Assembly (NCBI GenBank): GCA_964582055.1
Contig: CAZOPT010000019.1
Location: 1-14,425, forward strand
Direction of reading: 5' to 3'
Length of the DNA stretch: 14,425 bases
DNA from: JBKSMP01 sp964582055
GTDB lineage: Bacteria > Verrucomicrobiota > Verrucomicrobiia > Opitutales > UBA9783
Part shown: one piece after another, positions 1 through 7,835 of the stretch
Layout of the letters: every line of letters begins with the position of its first letter
How positions within the stretch are numbered: the stretch's first letter is position 1
Translations under genes and position numbers: made by a program
The notes under the pieces: generated by a model
The model's input: only the letters and a program-made list of their open reading frames with translations
Database searches by the model: none
Told to the model about the DNA's origin: nothing

Positions 1-21
1 GGTTTCTACAAGATAATAAAA

Positions 22-2568
22 ATGTTCATGGGGTCGCAAATAGAGTCTTTTTTATCGTTTTCATCGGTTCGTTTTCAATTGGATAATGGGCTTTCTGTTA
101 TTTTTTTACCAACAGAAAATACGCGTGTTTTAGCGCTTCAAATGTGGGTTAAAACTGGCAGTATTGACGAAGGAAATTATTTAGGGTCAGGTATCTCGCA
201 TTTCGTTGAGCACATGGTATTTAAGGGAACGGAACGCCGGAATTACACAGATATTTTCAAAGAAACTCAAGCTCAAGGGGCAAAAATAAATGCCTATACT
301 TCTTTTGATCGCACCGTTTATACGTATGATGGGAGTATTGATTCTTTCGAAAAAGGACTAGATATTTTAAGCGATATGCTTTTTCATTCTATCTTTCCAG
401 AAAAAGAACTTGTTAAGGAAAGAGAAGTTATTCTGAGGGAAATTAACATGAGCAATGATGATCCTGATGACCGACTTAGTCAGATTTTATTTGAAACTGC
501 ATTTCGCCAACATCCTTATCGTTATCCAATTATTGGTATACGCAATCTATTTGAAAAATTGACACGTGATGATTTAATGTGTTACTGGCAATCACGTTAT
601 GCCCCCAATAATATGACTTTAGTGCTTGCTGGAGCGCTTGATACAACATTTGTTAAAGAAAAAGTGCAAGAATATTTAGGACAAAAAACACCTCGATGTG
701 TAACGCCTGTCTTTATTCCAAGAGAACCCTTCCAATTAGCTGAACGTACCTATCAAGAATACGGAGATTATCAATTAGTTCGTGGAGCTATAGCCTACAA
801 AATACCGGGTATAGGTCATAAGGATGGTGCACGATTACAAGTTTTAGCAAGCATTTTAGGGGATGGTGAAAGTTCTATTTTATACCAAAAGATGCGCGAA
901 GAAAAGCAATTAGTATATAGCATAGACGTATCTTCTTGGATGGCAAATGGGCAGGGCCTATTTTGGATTCAATACACATGTGATCCTGGAAAGCGTGAAA
1001 GCGTGGAGGAAACCCTTAAAACTTATTTGCCGGAATGGGTCGAAGCAGGTTTGTCGGAAGCCAGTGTTCAAAAAGCTTTTAATCGAGCTCTTATGGCCGA
1101 ATTAGATACACGTAAAACCGTTTCTGGAAAAGCACATCACGTGGGTTGGGCAGAAGTTAGTTTGGGTGATGAAAATTATCCCAAACATTACTTAGAGCAA
1201 TTACAAGACCTAAGTGCTGCTTCGGTAAAATCTATTGTATCTAAGTATTTTAAAGAAATTTCTTGCACACGAGTGGCTTTGGAACCACCTATGCAGCAAG
1301 CAGAGGCTAAAACAATAACTTCTCCCTGTGATGCTCAAGAAAATATTGAAGTTTTTGAGATTTTTGGCGTAAAAATCTTTATTCAACGGTGTACGGATTT
1401 TCCAAAAACGCATGTACAGGCTTTATTTAAAGGAGGCTGCCTTTATGAACCCGTTAATAGGCGAGGTATAACCCAACTTCTAGCCACTTTACTTACTAAG
1501 GACACTAAATCGCAAACGGCTTTGGAAATTGCTGAACAAATCGAAGCTATTGGTGGACAAATAAATAGCTTTTCGGGGGTTAATCATTTAGGTTTTTCAT
1601 TGGAAGTATTGGCCAAAGATACAGTGTTAGGTTGTAAAATTTTACAGAACGCTCTCACAGAACCACTGTTTTTAGAAAAAGTATTTGAAATTGAAAAACA
1701 AGCACAATTAGCCGCATTGCAAGAATTAAAAGATGATGTTTTTTACTTAGGCTTCCAAAAGATTCGTCAACAGTTCTTCCAAGAACATCCTTACAATATT
1801 GGCCAATTGGGCAATGCAGAAGGTGTTCAAGCGATAAGTTTGGAAGACATAAAAAATTATTTTGAGCAAATCGTTGTTGCCCATAATTGTATTCTATCGG
1901 TCGTTTCTCAATTAGATTCGTCAACCTTATTGAAAATGCTAAGGCCTTTATGTGAAAAATTGTCGCAAAAAACCTTTCAAGTTGTTACGGATCCATTTCC
2001 AGCGTTAGAAGCTCGAAGAATTGAGGATGTACTCAATAAAGAACAAGCTATGGTATTCAGTGCCTATCCAATCGCTGGAATAGCAGAAGAAGATTTTTAT
2101 ATTGGTGAAATTCTAGAAGAACTTTTTAATGGCCTTTCAAGCTCTTTTGTTGAGGAAGTACGCGAAAAACGTGGATTAGCTTATACGGTTGGAGCTACAC
2201 GCTTGTTGGGTTTAAAAAATGGCATGTTTTGTTTATTTGCAGGTACCCAAAAAGAGCAAGTCCGTATTGTCGAAGAAGAAATGTTTAAAGGTATTCGACG
2301 TGTTTTAGAGAGGAAATTGACTCAAGAAGAATTTGATTTGTGTAAAACCTGCTTAAAAGTTAATCGTCAATTGCGTCTTCAAACAATTGGACGTAAAGCT
2401 TTTGGTGTCGGTTATAATGCCTTATTGGATTTATCTATCGAGCATTGGCTTGCTTATGATCAACAAATAGATGCGATTTCTTTGGATACATTTTATGATC
2501 GTTGTGCACCTTATTTACGAGAAAATTTGGCTAACACACTTTTATTAACCCCATCTTCTAACGCATGA
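22..2568 (+). CDS. M16 family zinc metallopeptidase, fused two-half form, no signal peptide
   Basis: This is an 848-residue pitrilysin/insulinase-family (M16) peptidase predicted to cut peptides inside a closed clamshell chamber. The inverted zinc motif HFVEH lies at residues 60-64 (H60 and H64 as ligands, E63 catalytic). The third ligand E140 sits 76 residues on in EREVILREI, the family spacing. The chain contains two M16 repeats in tandem. The second repeat is degenerate: at about residues 482-491 (GITQLLATLL) the three HxxEH positions read Q, A and T, so it should be structural only. Each half keeps an R...G/L..Y substrate-clamp segment (KMREEKQLVYS near 290; REKRGLAYT near 714). Most M16B enzymes are separate ~420-residue subunits, so this is a natural fusion. 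No signal peptide is visible, which suggests a cytoplasmic enzyme. M at 28 is an alternative start. It overlaps the next gene by ATGA. Confidence 0.93.
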   Translation: MFMGSQIESFLSFSSVRFQLDNGLSVIFLPTENTRVLALQMWVKTGSIDEGNYLGSGISHFVEHMVFKGTERRNYTDIFKETQAQGAKINAYTSFDRTVYTYDGSIDSFEKGLDILSDMLFHSIFPEKELVKEREVILREINMSNDDPDDRLSQILFETAFRQHPYRYPIIGIRNLFEKLTRDDLMCYWQSRYAPNNMTLVLAGALDTTFVKEKVQEYLGQKTPRCVTPVFIPREPFQLAERTYQEYGDYQLVRGAIAYKIPGIGHKDGARLQVLASILGDGESSILYQKMREEKQLVYSIDVSSWMANGQGLFWIQYTCDPGKRESVEETLKTYLPEWVEAGLSEASVQKAFNRALMAELDTRKTVSGKAHHVGWAEVSLGDENYPKHYLEQLQDLSAASVKSIVSKYFKEISCTRVALEPPMQQAEAKTITSPCDAQENIEVFEIFGVKIFIQRCTDFPKTHVQALFKGGCLYEPVNRRGITQLLATLLTKDTKSQTALEIAEQIEAIGGQINSFSGVNHLGFSLEVLAKDTVLGCKILQNALTEPLFLEKVFEIEKQAQLAALQELKDDVFYLGFQKIRQQFFQEHPYNIGQLGNAEGVQAISLEDIKNYFEQIVVAHNCILSVVSQLDSSTLLKMLRPLCEKLSQKTFQVVTDPFPALEARRIEDVLNKEQAMVFSAYPIAGIAEEDFYIGEILEELFNGLSSSFVEEVREKRGLAYTVGATRLLGLKNGMFCLFAGTQKEQVRIVEEEMFKGIRRVLERKLTQEEFDLCKTCLKVNRQLRLQTIGRKAFGVGYNALLDLSIEHWLAYDQQIDAISLDTFYDRCAPYLRENLANTLLLTPSSNA

Positions 2569-5426
2569 AAACAATTACCTACATCTTATTTGCTTTATTA
2601 GCTTGTTTGAACTTGAGCTTAGGACGTTCTGCGCTTGTTCCTTCGATACAAAAAGTTTCGGCAACATCTCGTACTGCCAGGGATTTGTTACGTAAACCTC
2701 TTAAGCAAGATCCACAGATAAAACAAGGTGTTTTAAAGAATGGCATTCATTACTATTTCTTACCTAAAAAAGGGGAACGTATTAGTTTGCGGCTCATGGT
2801 AAATGCAGGGGCAGCTATGGAAGAAAACCACCACGATGGAATTGCTCATTTTATTGAACACATGACCTTTAATGGAACAACGCATTTTAAGCCAGGGACC
2901 TTGATTCAGTACTTTCAAAAAAATGGAATGGGTTTTGGTAATGATACAAACGCTTTTACAAGTTATTTGTATACTGTTTACCAAATTGATCTACCAAATA
3001 ATTTAGAACAAAGCTTACGAGAAGGGTTGACAGTACTTTATGATCAAGGTTTTGGATGCTTATTTTTACCTCAAGAAATTGATCGTGAACGCGGAGTTAT
3101 TTTATCTGAAATGAGGACTCGCGATAATGCAAATTATCGTAGTTATAAAGCCTCTGTACAGTTTTTTTGTCCAGAAATGCTTTTAGCTAAACGTTTTGTT
3201 ATTGGCACAAAATCTACCATTAATGCTTTTCAACAAAATGACTTTTTTGAATTTTATAAGCGCTGGTATACAACCGATCGCATGTGTTTAATCGTTACAG
3301 GAGATGCGAATTTTGATTCGATAAAAAAGCTTGTAAACGAAGTTTTTAACAAAGCTGCTAAGTCTAAAAAAGCATTAAAAAATCCTGATTTAGGTTATCT
3401 AAAAAAACAGACTTTCTCAGTTGGTGTTCACAAAGATACGGAATTACCTAATGTAACATTGTTATTAAGGGCCCAAAAAACAGTTAAAAGAGAGATTAAA
3501 ACCTTAGGTGATTTACGTAAAAATTGTGCCTGGAAATTGATTGAAACTATGCTTCATTACCGCCTAGAAAGCTTAAAGAAAAAGACCAACTTGCAAAATG
3601 CTTATTGTACTTATGGTTCTGATTTAAATTATTTGGAAGGTTGTGACTTAACTTTTTGCTGCACTAAAGAGCATGTTTTTACTTTAGTCAAGGAACTTGA
3701 AAAATTTAGCCGTCGCATTTCTACATTTGGTTTTTCACAAGCTGAATTGGAAGATGCTAAACGAGTTTTTTGTGGCAATTTAAAGACGCATGCTGAAACT
3801 GAAGATAACGATACCGTTAAAGAAGCGGCAAATCGCTTGGTCTACCAATTTATGGATTTAGGATTTGTTTTATCTTCGCAACAACAATTAGACTATTTTA
3901 ATCAAATTGCTTTTACAATAACGCCCGACTACTGTTTAAGTTTATGGAAAGATTTGTGGGCTGAAAACCAAATTGCATTGTTCGCAAGTGGACCATTTAA
4001 TGCAGATTTTTCTGAAAAAGATTTATTAAATGTATTTGAAAACAGTCAAAAAGAAGTTTTAACGTTGGAAAAAGCTTATCAAACCTATACCTTTCAATCA
4101 CCATTTGTAAAAGATCGAAAAGTAGCAATTATCGATCGGTATGATCATCAAAATCTAGGGGTAGAGTGTTTGCGTTTAAACAATAATCTTCGAATTAATC
4201 TAAAAAAGACGGACTTTGAAAAAAATCGTATTTTGGTACATTTAGCAATTGGTAATGGTCTTCTAGAATTAAAAAACTCACCCTATCCTGGCATACACTA
4301 CCTATTAAGTTCTTCCTTTATTTCTGGTGGCTTAAAGCAATGTGATCAGCAAACTTTGAATCGTATTTTTGATGGTAAACTTATTTCGCTGGATTTCGAT
4401 GTCGATGTTAATGGATTTTGTTTTAAGGCGCTTACGGATCGAGAAAATTTTCGTCAGCAAATGGAGCTTATTGGAGCCTATATGGTTGAGCCGGGTTATC
4501 GAGAAGATGGCTTATCGGAATTTAGAAAATGTTTGCCAACTTGGTATGAAAAGTTTTCAAAGACACCAGAAGGTATTTTTAAGGACAAAGTCACTCCGTT
4601 TTTGACGTTGAATGATCCACGGTTTAGCTATCCAGAGCAAGCAATTCTTTTTGAACGTACTTTTGAAGAAGCTCGTAAGCTTTTAGCTCCCGTATTAGCA
4701 AAACAATACATGGAATTAACTCTAGTCGGAGATTTTGATCGCAATGAAGTTGTTGATATTTTGACAGATACTTTAGGGCGATTGGATGAACGTGATGCAC
4801 AAAAAAAGAAACTTCCCGAAGATTACAAAAAATTAGCTTGGCCAGAAGCTCAAACGAAAATCTTTACTTTTGACTCCGTCATCGACAAAGCCATTTCATT
4901 TATTGTTTGGCCTACAGAATCGGTTTGGAATCAGGAACATACACGTATTTTAACGATTTTAAAATCTATTCTACGAAACCGGCTTGTTTTTGAAATTCGA
5001 CAAGCACTAGGAGATACCTATTCGCCAAAAGTCGATCTCATAACTAATGAAGTTTGGGAAAATCGGGGAAGTATGACGTCTTTGATTTTTGTAGATCCTA
5101 AAAAATTGGATGATATTACCGATCGTACATTAAAAATTGCGGAATCGATTGCCAATGCAGGTGTTTTGCAAGATGAATTAGATCGTGCAATAAAACCTTA
5201 TATCAATCAATTAAAACGGCAAATGGAAACCAATGTTTTCTGGCTTGAGCTTATAAAAAATATTCAGCAATATCCACAAAAAGATGCATGGATGAAGGAT
5301 ATTATTAAGCATTATGAAGCTATAACAACGGACGATGTTCAACGTTTAGCTCGCCTTTATTTGAAACGTGATCGTGCGATTTGTATCCATGTCCAACCCA
5401 AAAACACTGGCAATACTCAACAATGA
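2565..5426 (+). CDS. Exported M16 family zinc metallopeptidase, PqqL-like
   Basis: This is a 953-residue M16 peptidase of the larger PqqL-like type. The N-terminus (MKTITYILFALLACLNLSLG) is a hydrophobic export signal. A possible but short lipobox (LLAC, Cys14) makes a lipoprotein conceivable, so processing by signal peptidase I or II is unresolved. The zinc motif HFIEH is at residues 95-99 (H95, E98, H99), followed by MTFNGT as in PqqL, with the third ligand E182 in GVILSEM. The second M16 half has lost the motif: near residues 575-585 (GIHYLLSSSF) the ligand positions read Y, S and S. It retains the R...G..Y clamp (EIRQALGDTYSP, about 809-820). It is probably periplasmic or envelope-associated. 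The start overlaps the preceding gene by ATGA, and its own stop overlaps the rpiB start the same way, so all three are probably co-translated. The substrate is unknown. Confidence 0.92.
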   Translation: MKTITYILFALLACLNLSLGRSALVPSIQKVSATSRTARDLLRKPLKQDPQIKQGVLKNGIHYYFLPKKGERISLRLMVNAGAAMEENHHDGIAHFIEHMTFNGTTHFKPGTLIQYFQKNGMGFGNDTNAFTSYLYTVYQIDLPNNLEQSLREGLTVLYDQGFGCLFLPQEIDRERGVILSEMRTRDNANYRSYKASVQFFCPEMLLAKRFVIGTKSTINAFQQNDFFEFYKRWYTTDRMCLIVTGDANFDSIKKLVNEVFNKAAKSKKALKNPDLGYLKKQTFSVGVHKDTELPNVTLLLRAQKTVKREIKTLGDLRKNCAWKLIETMLHYRLESLKKKTNLQNAYCTYGSDLNYLEGCDLTFCCTKEHVFTLVKELEKFSRRISTFGFSQAELEDAKRVFCGNLKTHAETEDNDTVKEAANRLVYQFMDLGFVLSSQQQLDYFNQIAFTITPDYCLSLWKDLWAENQIALFASGPFNADFSEKDLLNVFENSQKEVLTLEKAYQTYTFQSPFVKDRKVAIIDRYDHQNLGVECLRLNNNLRINLKKTDFEKNRILVHLAIGNGLLELKNSPYPGIHYLLSSSFISGGLKQCDQQTLNRIFDGKLISLDFDVDVNGFCFKALTDRENFRQQMELIGAYMVEPGYREDGLSEFRKCLPTWYEKFSKTPEGIFKDKVTPFLTLNDPRFSYPEQAILFERTFEEARKLLAPVLAKQYMELTLVGDFDRNEVVDILTDTLGRLDERDAQKKKLPEDYKKLAWPEAQTKIFTFDSVIDKAISFIVWPTESVWNQEHTRILTILKSILRNRLVFEIRQALGDTYSPKVDLITNEVWENRGSMTSLIFVDPKKLDDITDRTLKIAESIANAGVLQDELDRAIKPYINQLKRQMETNVFWLELIKNIQQYPQKDAWMKDIIKHYEAITTDDVQRLARLYLKRDRAICIHVQPKNTGNTQQ

Positions 5427-5878
5427 AAACGGTCTATTTAGGTGCTGATCATGGTGGTTTTAAGTTGAAGACAGAGATTCTTAACAAACTGTCTTTGGCA
5501 AATATCACCTTAAAAGATATGGGAACTTTTGATGCAAACTCCTGTGATTATCCAGAGATTGCCCAGAGTGTAATTCAAGAAGTACAGAAAAATAAAGATG
5601 CCTTTGGGGTTTTGATTTGTCGATCGGGGGTTGGTATGTGTATAGTGGCTAACAAATTTAAGGGAATTTATGCTGCTTGTTTATCAACATCCGATACTGT
5701 TGTAAAAGCACGTCAGCATAACGCTATTAATGTACTATGTTTGTCGGGAACCTTAGACTTTATTCAGGTAAAAACACTTATAGAAACTTTTTTAACAACA
5801 GATTTGGATAAAGATGTACGGCACTGTAAACGACGCGAACAAATTTATGAAATTGAATCAAAAAATTTTGTTGATTAA
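5423..5878 (+). CDS. rpiB: Ribose-5-phosphate isomerase B (RpiB/LacAB family)
   Basis: This cytoplasmic enzyme interconverts ribose 5-phosphate and ribulose 5-phosphate in the non-oxidative pentose phosphate pathway. The protein is 151 residues, the family length. Visible hallmarks are GADHGG (7-12), DYPEIA (42-47), LIC at 64-66 with the catalytic Cys66 at the E. coli position, GVGMCIVANK (69-78), and ARQHNAINVL (96-105) with His99. One deviation is that the usual CGTG after the catalytic Cys reads CRSG. A longer in-frame reading from an ATG at 5381 lies inside the upstream gene and adds no homologous sequence. The ATG at 5423, which overlaps the peptidase stop as ATGA, gives the canonical MKTVYLGADHGG start. 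Coupling to two peptidases is not functionally explained. Pentose phosphates would, however, also feed the sedoheptulose 7-phosphate substrate of the GmhA-like enzyme downstream. Confidence 0.93.
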   Translation: MKTVYLGADHGGFKLKTEILNKLSLANITLKDMGTFDANSCDYPEIAQSVIQEVQKNKDAFGVLICRSGVGMCIVANKFKGIYAACLSTSDTVVKARQHNAINVLCLSGTLDFIQVKTLIETFLTTDLDKDVRHCKRREQIYEIESKNFVD

Positions 5879-5884
5879 AAGCTT

Positions 5885-5901
5885 AAGTGTATTACACTTT
5901 T
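5885..5901 (+). terminator. Weak hairpin after rpiB
   Basis: AAGTGT (5885-5890) and ACACTT (5894-5899) form a 6-bp stem with a 3-nt loop, running into four T residues. It lies 6 nt past the rpiB stop, where a terminator would be expected. The stem is AT-rich and short, so termination is uncertain. Confidence 0.25.
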
Positions 5902-5920
5902 AGCAGTTTATTGATCTATT

Positions 5921-6097
5921 ATGAAAAATATGCTTAATAAAATTGTATTCGGAAGTTCACTATTCTTGAGCGCTTTGGCTTTTGCTGAAACTGAAGAAAA
6001 TAAAGATACAAAATCAGTTCCTGTAGTTTGTACAGGTGAAAATTGCTCAGAAGCGCTAACTTCGCAAGAAGAAGTTCCTGTTGAAGTTGAAGAATAA
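5921..6097 (+). CDS. Small secreted protein, 58 residues, Cys-x4-Cys
   Basis: This is a small open reading frame of 58 residues with a clear signal peptide: a basic start (MKNMLNK), a hydrophobic core (IVFGSSLFLSALAF) and an AxA-type cleavage site after residue 22 (ALAFA, then ETEENK). The mature part is only about 36 residues, acidic and polar. It has two cysteines, C37 and C42 (CTGENC), that could form a disulfide once exported. The tail is Glu/Val-rich (EEVPVEVEE). No family is recognised. It stands alone between rpiB and the thioredoxin promoter/hairpin and has no clear Shine-Dalgarno sequence. The opposite strand carries a longer open frame here, but only this strand shows a sensible signal peptide. 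Export is well supported by the sequence; the function is unknown. Confidence 0.7.
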   Translation: MKNMLNKIVFGSSLFLSALAFAETEENKDTKSVPVVCTGENCSEALTSQEEVPVEVEE

Positions 6098-6120
6098 CCA
6101 GCTGAAAATAAGTAAACCAG

Positions 6121-6140
6121 TGGCATGTTAACTGCATGCC
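6121..6140 (+). promoter_or_regulatory. Candidate sigma-54 (-24/-12) promoter, palindromic, before trx
   Basis: TGGCATG at 6121-6127 followed by TGCAT at 6133-6137 gives GG-N10-GC, the diagnostic sigma-54 spacing, and matches TGGCAcG-N4-tTGCa at most positions. The predicted start is near 6147, 5 nt before the thioredoxin ATG. The same bases form a 7-bp hairpin (GGCATGT / GCATGCC with one G-U pair, loop TAACT) followed by CTTTT, so it could instead terminate the small upstream gene. The two readings are not exclusive. Confidence 0.45.
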
Positions 6141-6151
6141 CTTTTAATTTT

Positions 6152-6466
6152 ATGGAGATTTTAACTAAAGAGACTTTTGAAACTTTTACCCAAAAGCCTT
6201 TTGCAATTGTTGATTTTTGGGCCCCTTGGTGTGGCCCTTGTCGTGCCTTAATGCCTATTTTAGAGAAAATTTCAGAGCAAAAATCCGTCGCAATTGGCAA
6301 AATGAGTATTGAGGATGAGGATGCACAAGAATGGGTACAGCGTTATCGAGTACGTAGCATTCCTACATTGCTCTTTTTCAAAAAGGGTCAATGTGTAGAA
6401 ACCCATGTTGGTCTTTTAACCGAAGAAGCTTTGCTCGCTAAAATTGTGCATTATGCAGAACAGTAG
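6152..6466 (+). CDS. trxA: Thioredoxin
   Basis: This is a 104-residue single-domain thioredoxin, the usual length. The redox site WCGPC is at residues 26-30 within VDFWAPWCGPC, and the cis-proline loop SIPT has Pro71. FFKKGQ follows as in classical thioredoxins. There is no signal peptide, so it should act in the cytoplasm as a general disulfide reductase. An extra non-active-site cysteine, C81, is present. An in-frame ATG at 6125 lies inside the palindromic promoter/hairpin and would add nine residues foreign to the family, so the start at 6152 is preferred. No Shine-Dalgarno sequence precedes it; if the sigma-54-type site is used, the mRNA leader is only about 5 nt. Its 3' end overlaps the isomerase gene by 14 nt, indicating co-translation. 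Confidence 0.93.
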   Translation: MEILTKETFETFTQKPFAIVDFWAPWCGPCRALMPILEKISEQKSVAIGKMSIEDEDAQEWVQRYRVRSIPTLLFFKKGQCVETHVGLLTEEALLAKIVHYAEQ

Positions 6467-7076
6467 AACGATCGAACTGTTTACGCGATATCCGCAATTG
6501 GAAGTTTGCCGTAACGCAATTGGTGATGCTTTTGCTATTTTATGCAAAACCTTTGCAGGCAAAGGGAAATTACTTGTTGCAGGTAATGGTGGTAGTGCGT
6601 CCGATGCAGACCATATTGCTGGAGAGCTATTGAAGGCGTTTAAAGGCCCTAATACTCTTACGGATCCTTCTTTGTCGCAGGATTTGGTGATTCACTTACA
6701 ACATGCATTGCCCGTCATTCCTTTACCAAATTTAAGTGGAATTTTAACCGCTTATAGCAATGATTGTGAACCTGATTGGGCTTTTGCGCAACTGGTTTGG
6801 GGTTTGGGACAAACAGGTGATTGTTTCTTGGCATTGAGTACTTCTGGGAATTCCCAAAATATTTTGAATGCAGCTAGAGTGGCTCAGGCAAAAGGAATGT
6901 CTGTTGTTGGTTTAACAGGACAAAGTGGTGGTGTATTAAAATCATTTTGTAGTTGCTGTATTTGTGTTCCAGAAGAAGAAACTTTTAAAATTCAAGAGTT
7001 GCATTTACCAATTTATCATAACTTATGTTTGGGCTTAGAAGAACATTTCTGGGGTAAAAAACCTAAAAATGTTTAA
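6453..7076 (+). CDS. gmhA: SIS-domain phosphoheptose isomerase (GmhA-like)
   Basis: This is a 207-residue SIS-fold sugar-phosphate isomerase resembling GmhA. GmhA converts sedoheptulose 7-phosphate to D-glycero-D-manno-heptose 7-phosphate, the first step towards the ADP-heptose of LPS inner core. The phosphate-binding loop is AGNGGSASDADH (43-54) and the second is STSGNSQN (129-136). The four zinc-site residues of GmhA are conserved with family spacing: H54, E58, Q181 and H189. An insertion of about 28 residues (64-92) after the first helix and a Cys-rich segment (SFCSCCIC, 164-171) differ from E. coli GmhA. DiaA-type SIS regulators are an alternative, but the intact metal site favours an enzyme. 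The ATG at 6453 was chosen over an upstream TTG. It overlaps thioredoxin by 14 nt and the next gene by 8 nt. Confidence 0.85.
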   Translation: MQNSRTIELFTRYPQLEVCRNAIGDAFAILCKTFAGKGKLLVAGNGGSASDADHIAGELLKAFKGPNTLTDPSLSQDLVIHLQHALPVIPLPNLSGILTAYSNDCEPDWAFAQLVWGLGQTGDCFLALSTSGNSQNILNAARVAQAKGMSVVGLTGQSGGVLKSFCSCCICVPEEETFKIQELHLPIYHNLCLGLEEHFWGKKPKNV

Positions 7077-7752
7077 CATCTTTCAACAAAATTTATCCAC
7101 ACATGTTTTGGATTTTTGTAAGAAAATTCATGCAAATGGTGGAAATGCTTGGATCATTGGTGGTTGGGTACGCGATTGTTTCCTGAAAGAAAAATCGGTA
7201 TCGGATGTAGACATTGAGGTTTTTGATTTACCTTACGATGTATTAAAAACACTTTGTAAACCCATCTGCAAAGCAGAATTTCCAAAATTTGGTGTCTTCA
7301 AATGTGAAGGTATGGATCTCTCTTTGCCACGGATAGAATACTGCATTGGTAAACGTTATAATAGCTTCAAAGCTATTTTGTTGCCCAATTTATCTTTTCA
7401 TAAAGCTGCATTACGTAGAGATTTTACTATCAATGCGCTTGCTTGGAATCCGATAACTTGTGAATTAAAGGATCCGTTCAATGGAGTAAGTGCTATAAAA
7501 ACAAAACAATTATATCCTATTAATAAGCGTTTTACAGAAGATGCTTATCGTGTTTTACGGGCAACACAACTTATTGCACGATTTGGATTTGCTTCAACAA
7601 AACCTTTGATCCACTTGATTTCAAAGATAAAATTCCCTGTTTTGTCGCAAACACATCTAAAGCGTACACTTGATTGCCTAAATGCTGCTCCTTATTCAGA
7701 TGCTGCGTGGCAATTCTTAGAACAAATTCATTGGAGCAAGTTTTTAAATTAA
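7069..7752 (+). CDS. Short tRNA nucleotidyltransferase / poly(A) polymerase head-domain protein
   Basis: This is a 227-residue class II nucleotidyltransferase of the CCA-adding/poly(A) polymerase family. Visible motifs: the GGWVRD motif (31-36) and catalytic DVDIEV (47-52, with D47 and D49), then LPRIE (87-91), RRDFTINALAWNP (116-128), and TEDAYRVLR (156-164) carrying the EDxxR NTP-recognition motif, then ARFGF (170-174). These cover the head and neck. Family members are usually about 400 residues or more, and the body/tail that positions tRNA is almost entirely missing. The 83 bases after the stop hold no continuation, so this is not a simple frameshift within view. It may be a genuinely short enzyme, a decayed copy, or one that works with another subunit. 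It starts 8 nt inside gmhA and is probably co-translated with it. Confidence 0.83.
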   Translation: MFNIFQQNLSTHVLDFCKKIHANGGNAWIIGGWVRDCFLKEKSVSDVDIEVFDLPYDVLKTLCKPICKAEFPKFGVFKCEGMDLSLPRIEYCIGKRYNSFKAILLPNLSFHKAALRRDFTINALAWNPITCELKDPFNGVSAIKTKQLYPINKRFTEDAYRVLRATQLIARFGFASTKPLIHLISKIKFPVLSQTHLKRTLDCLNAAPYSDAAWQFLEQIHWSKFLN

Positions 7753-7795
7753 AGTAGTTATATTATTAAGATTTCGCAATATTAGCGGTTGTTTC

Positions 7796-7825
7796 TTGAC
7801 TTGTTTGTAAAAATTCTGTTAGGAT
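7796..7825 (+). promoter_or_regulatory. Candidate sigma-70-type promoter before the repeat protein
   Basis: TTGACT (7796-7801) and TAGGAT (7820-7825) are separated by 18 bp and match the consensus at 5/6 and 4/6 positions. The predicted start is near 7832, only 4 nt before the ATG at 7836. It sits in the only sizeable gap of this region (7753-7835), which has no other clear feature. Confidence 0.4.
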
Positions 7826-7835
7826 TAATTATCTT

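Noticed and set aside
5381..5422. N-terminal extension of rpiB from an upstream ATG
   Set aside because: The extra residues lie inside the preceding peptidase and precede the canonical MKTVYLGADHGG start, which has ATGA coupling.
6125..6151. Upstream ATG for thioredoxin
   Set aside because: It lies within the palindromic promoter/hairpin and adds residues not seen in thioredoxins.
5908..6300. 130-residue minus-strand reading frame
   Set aside because: It runs antisense to the small secreted gene and to the thioredoxin active site, has no ribosome binding site, and is Ser-rich with no recognisable domain.
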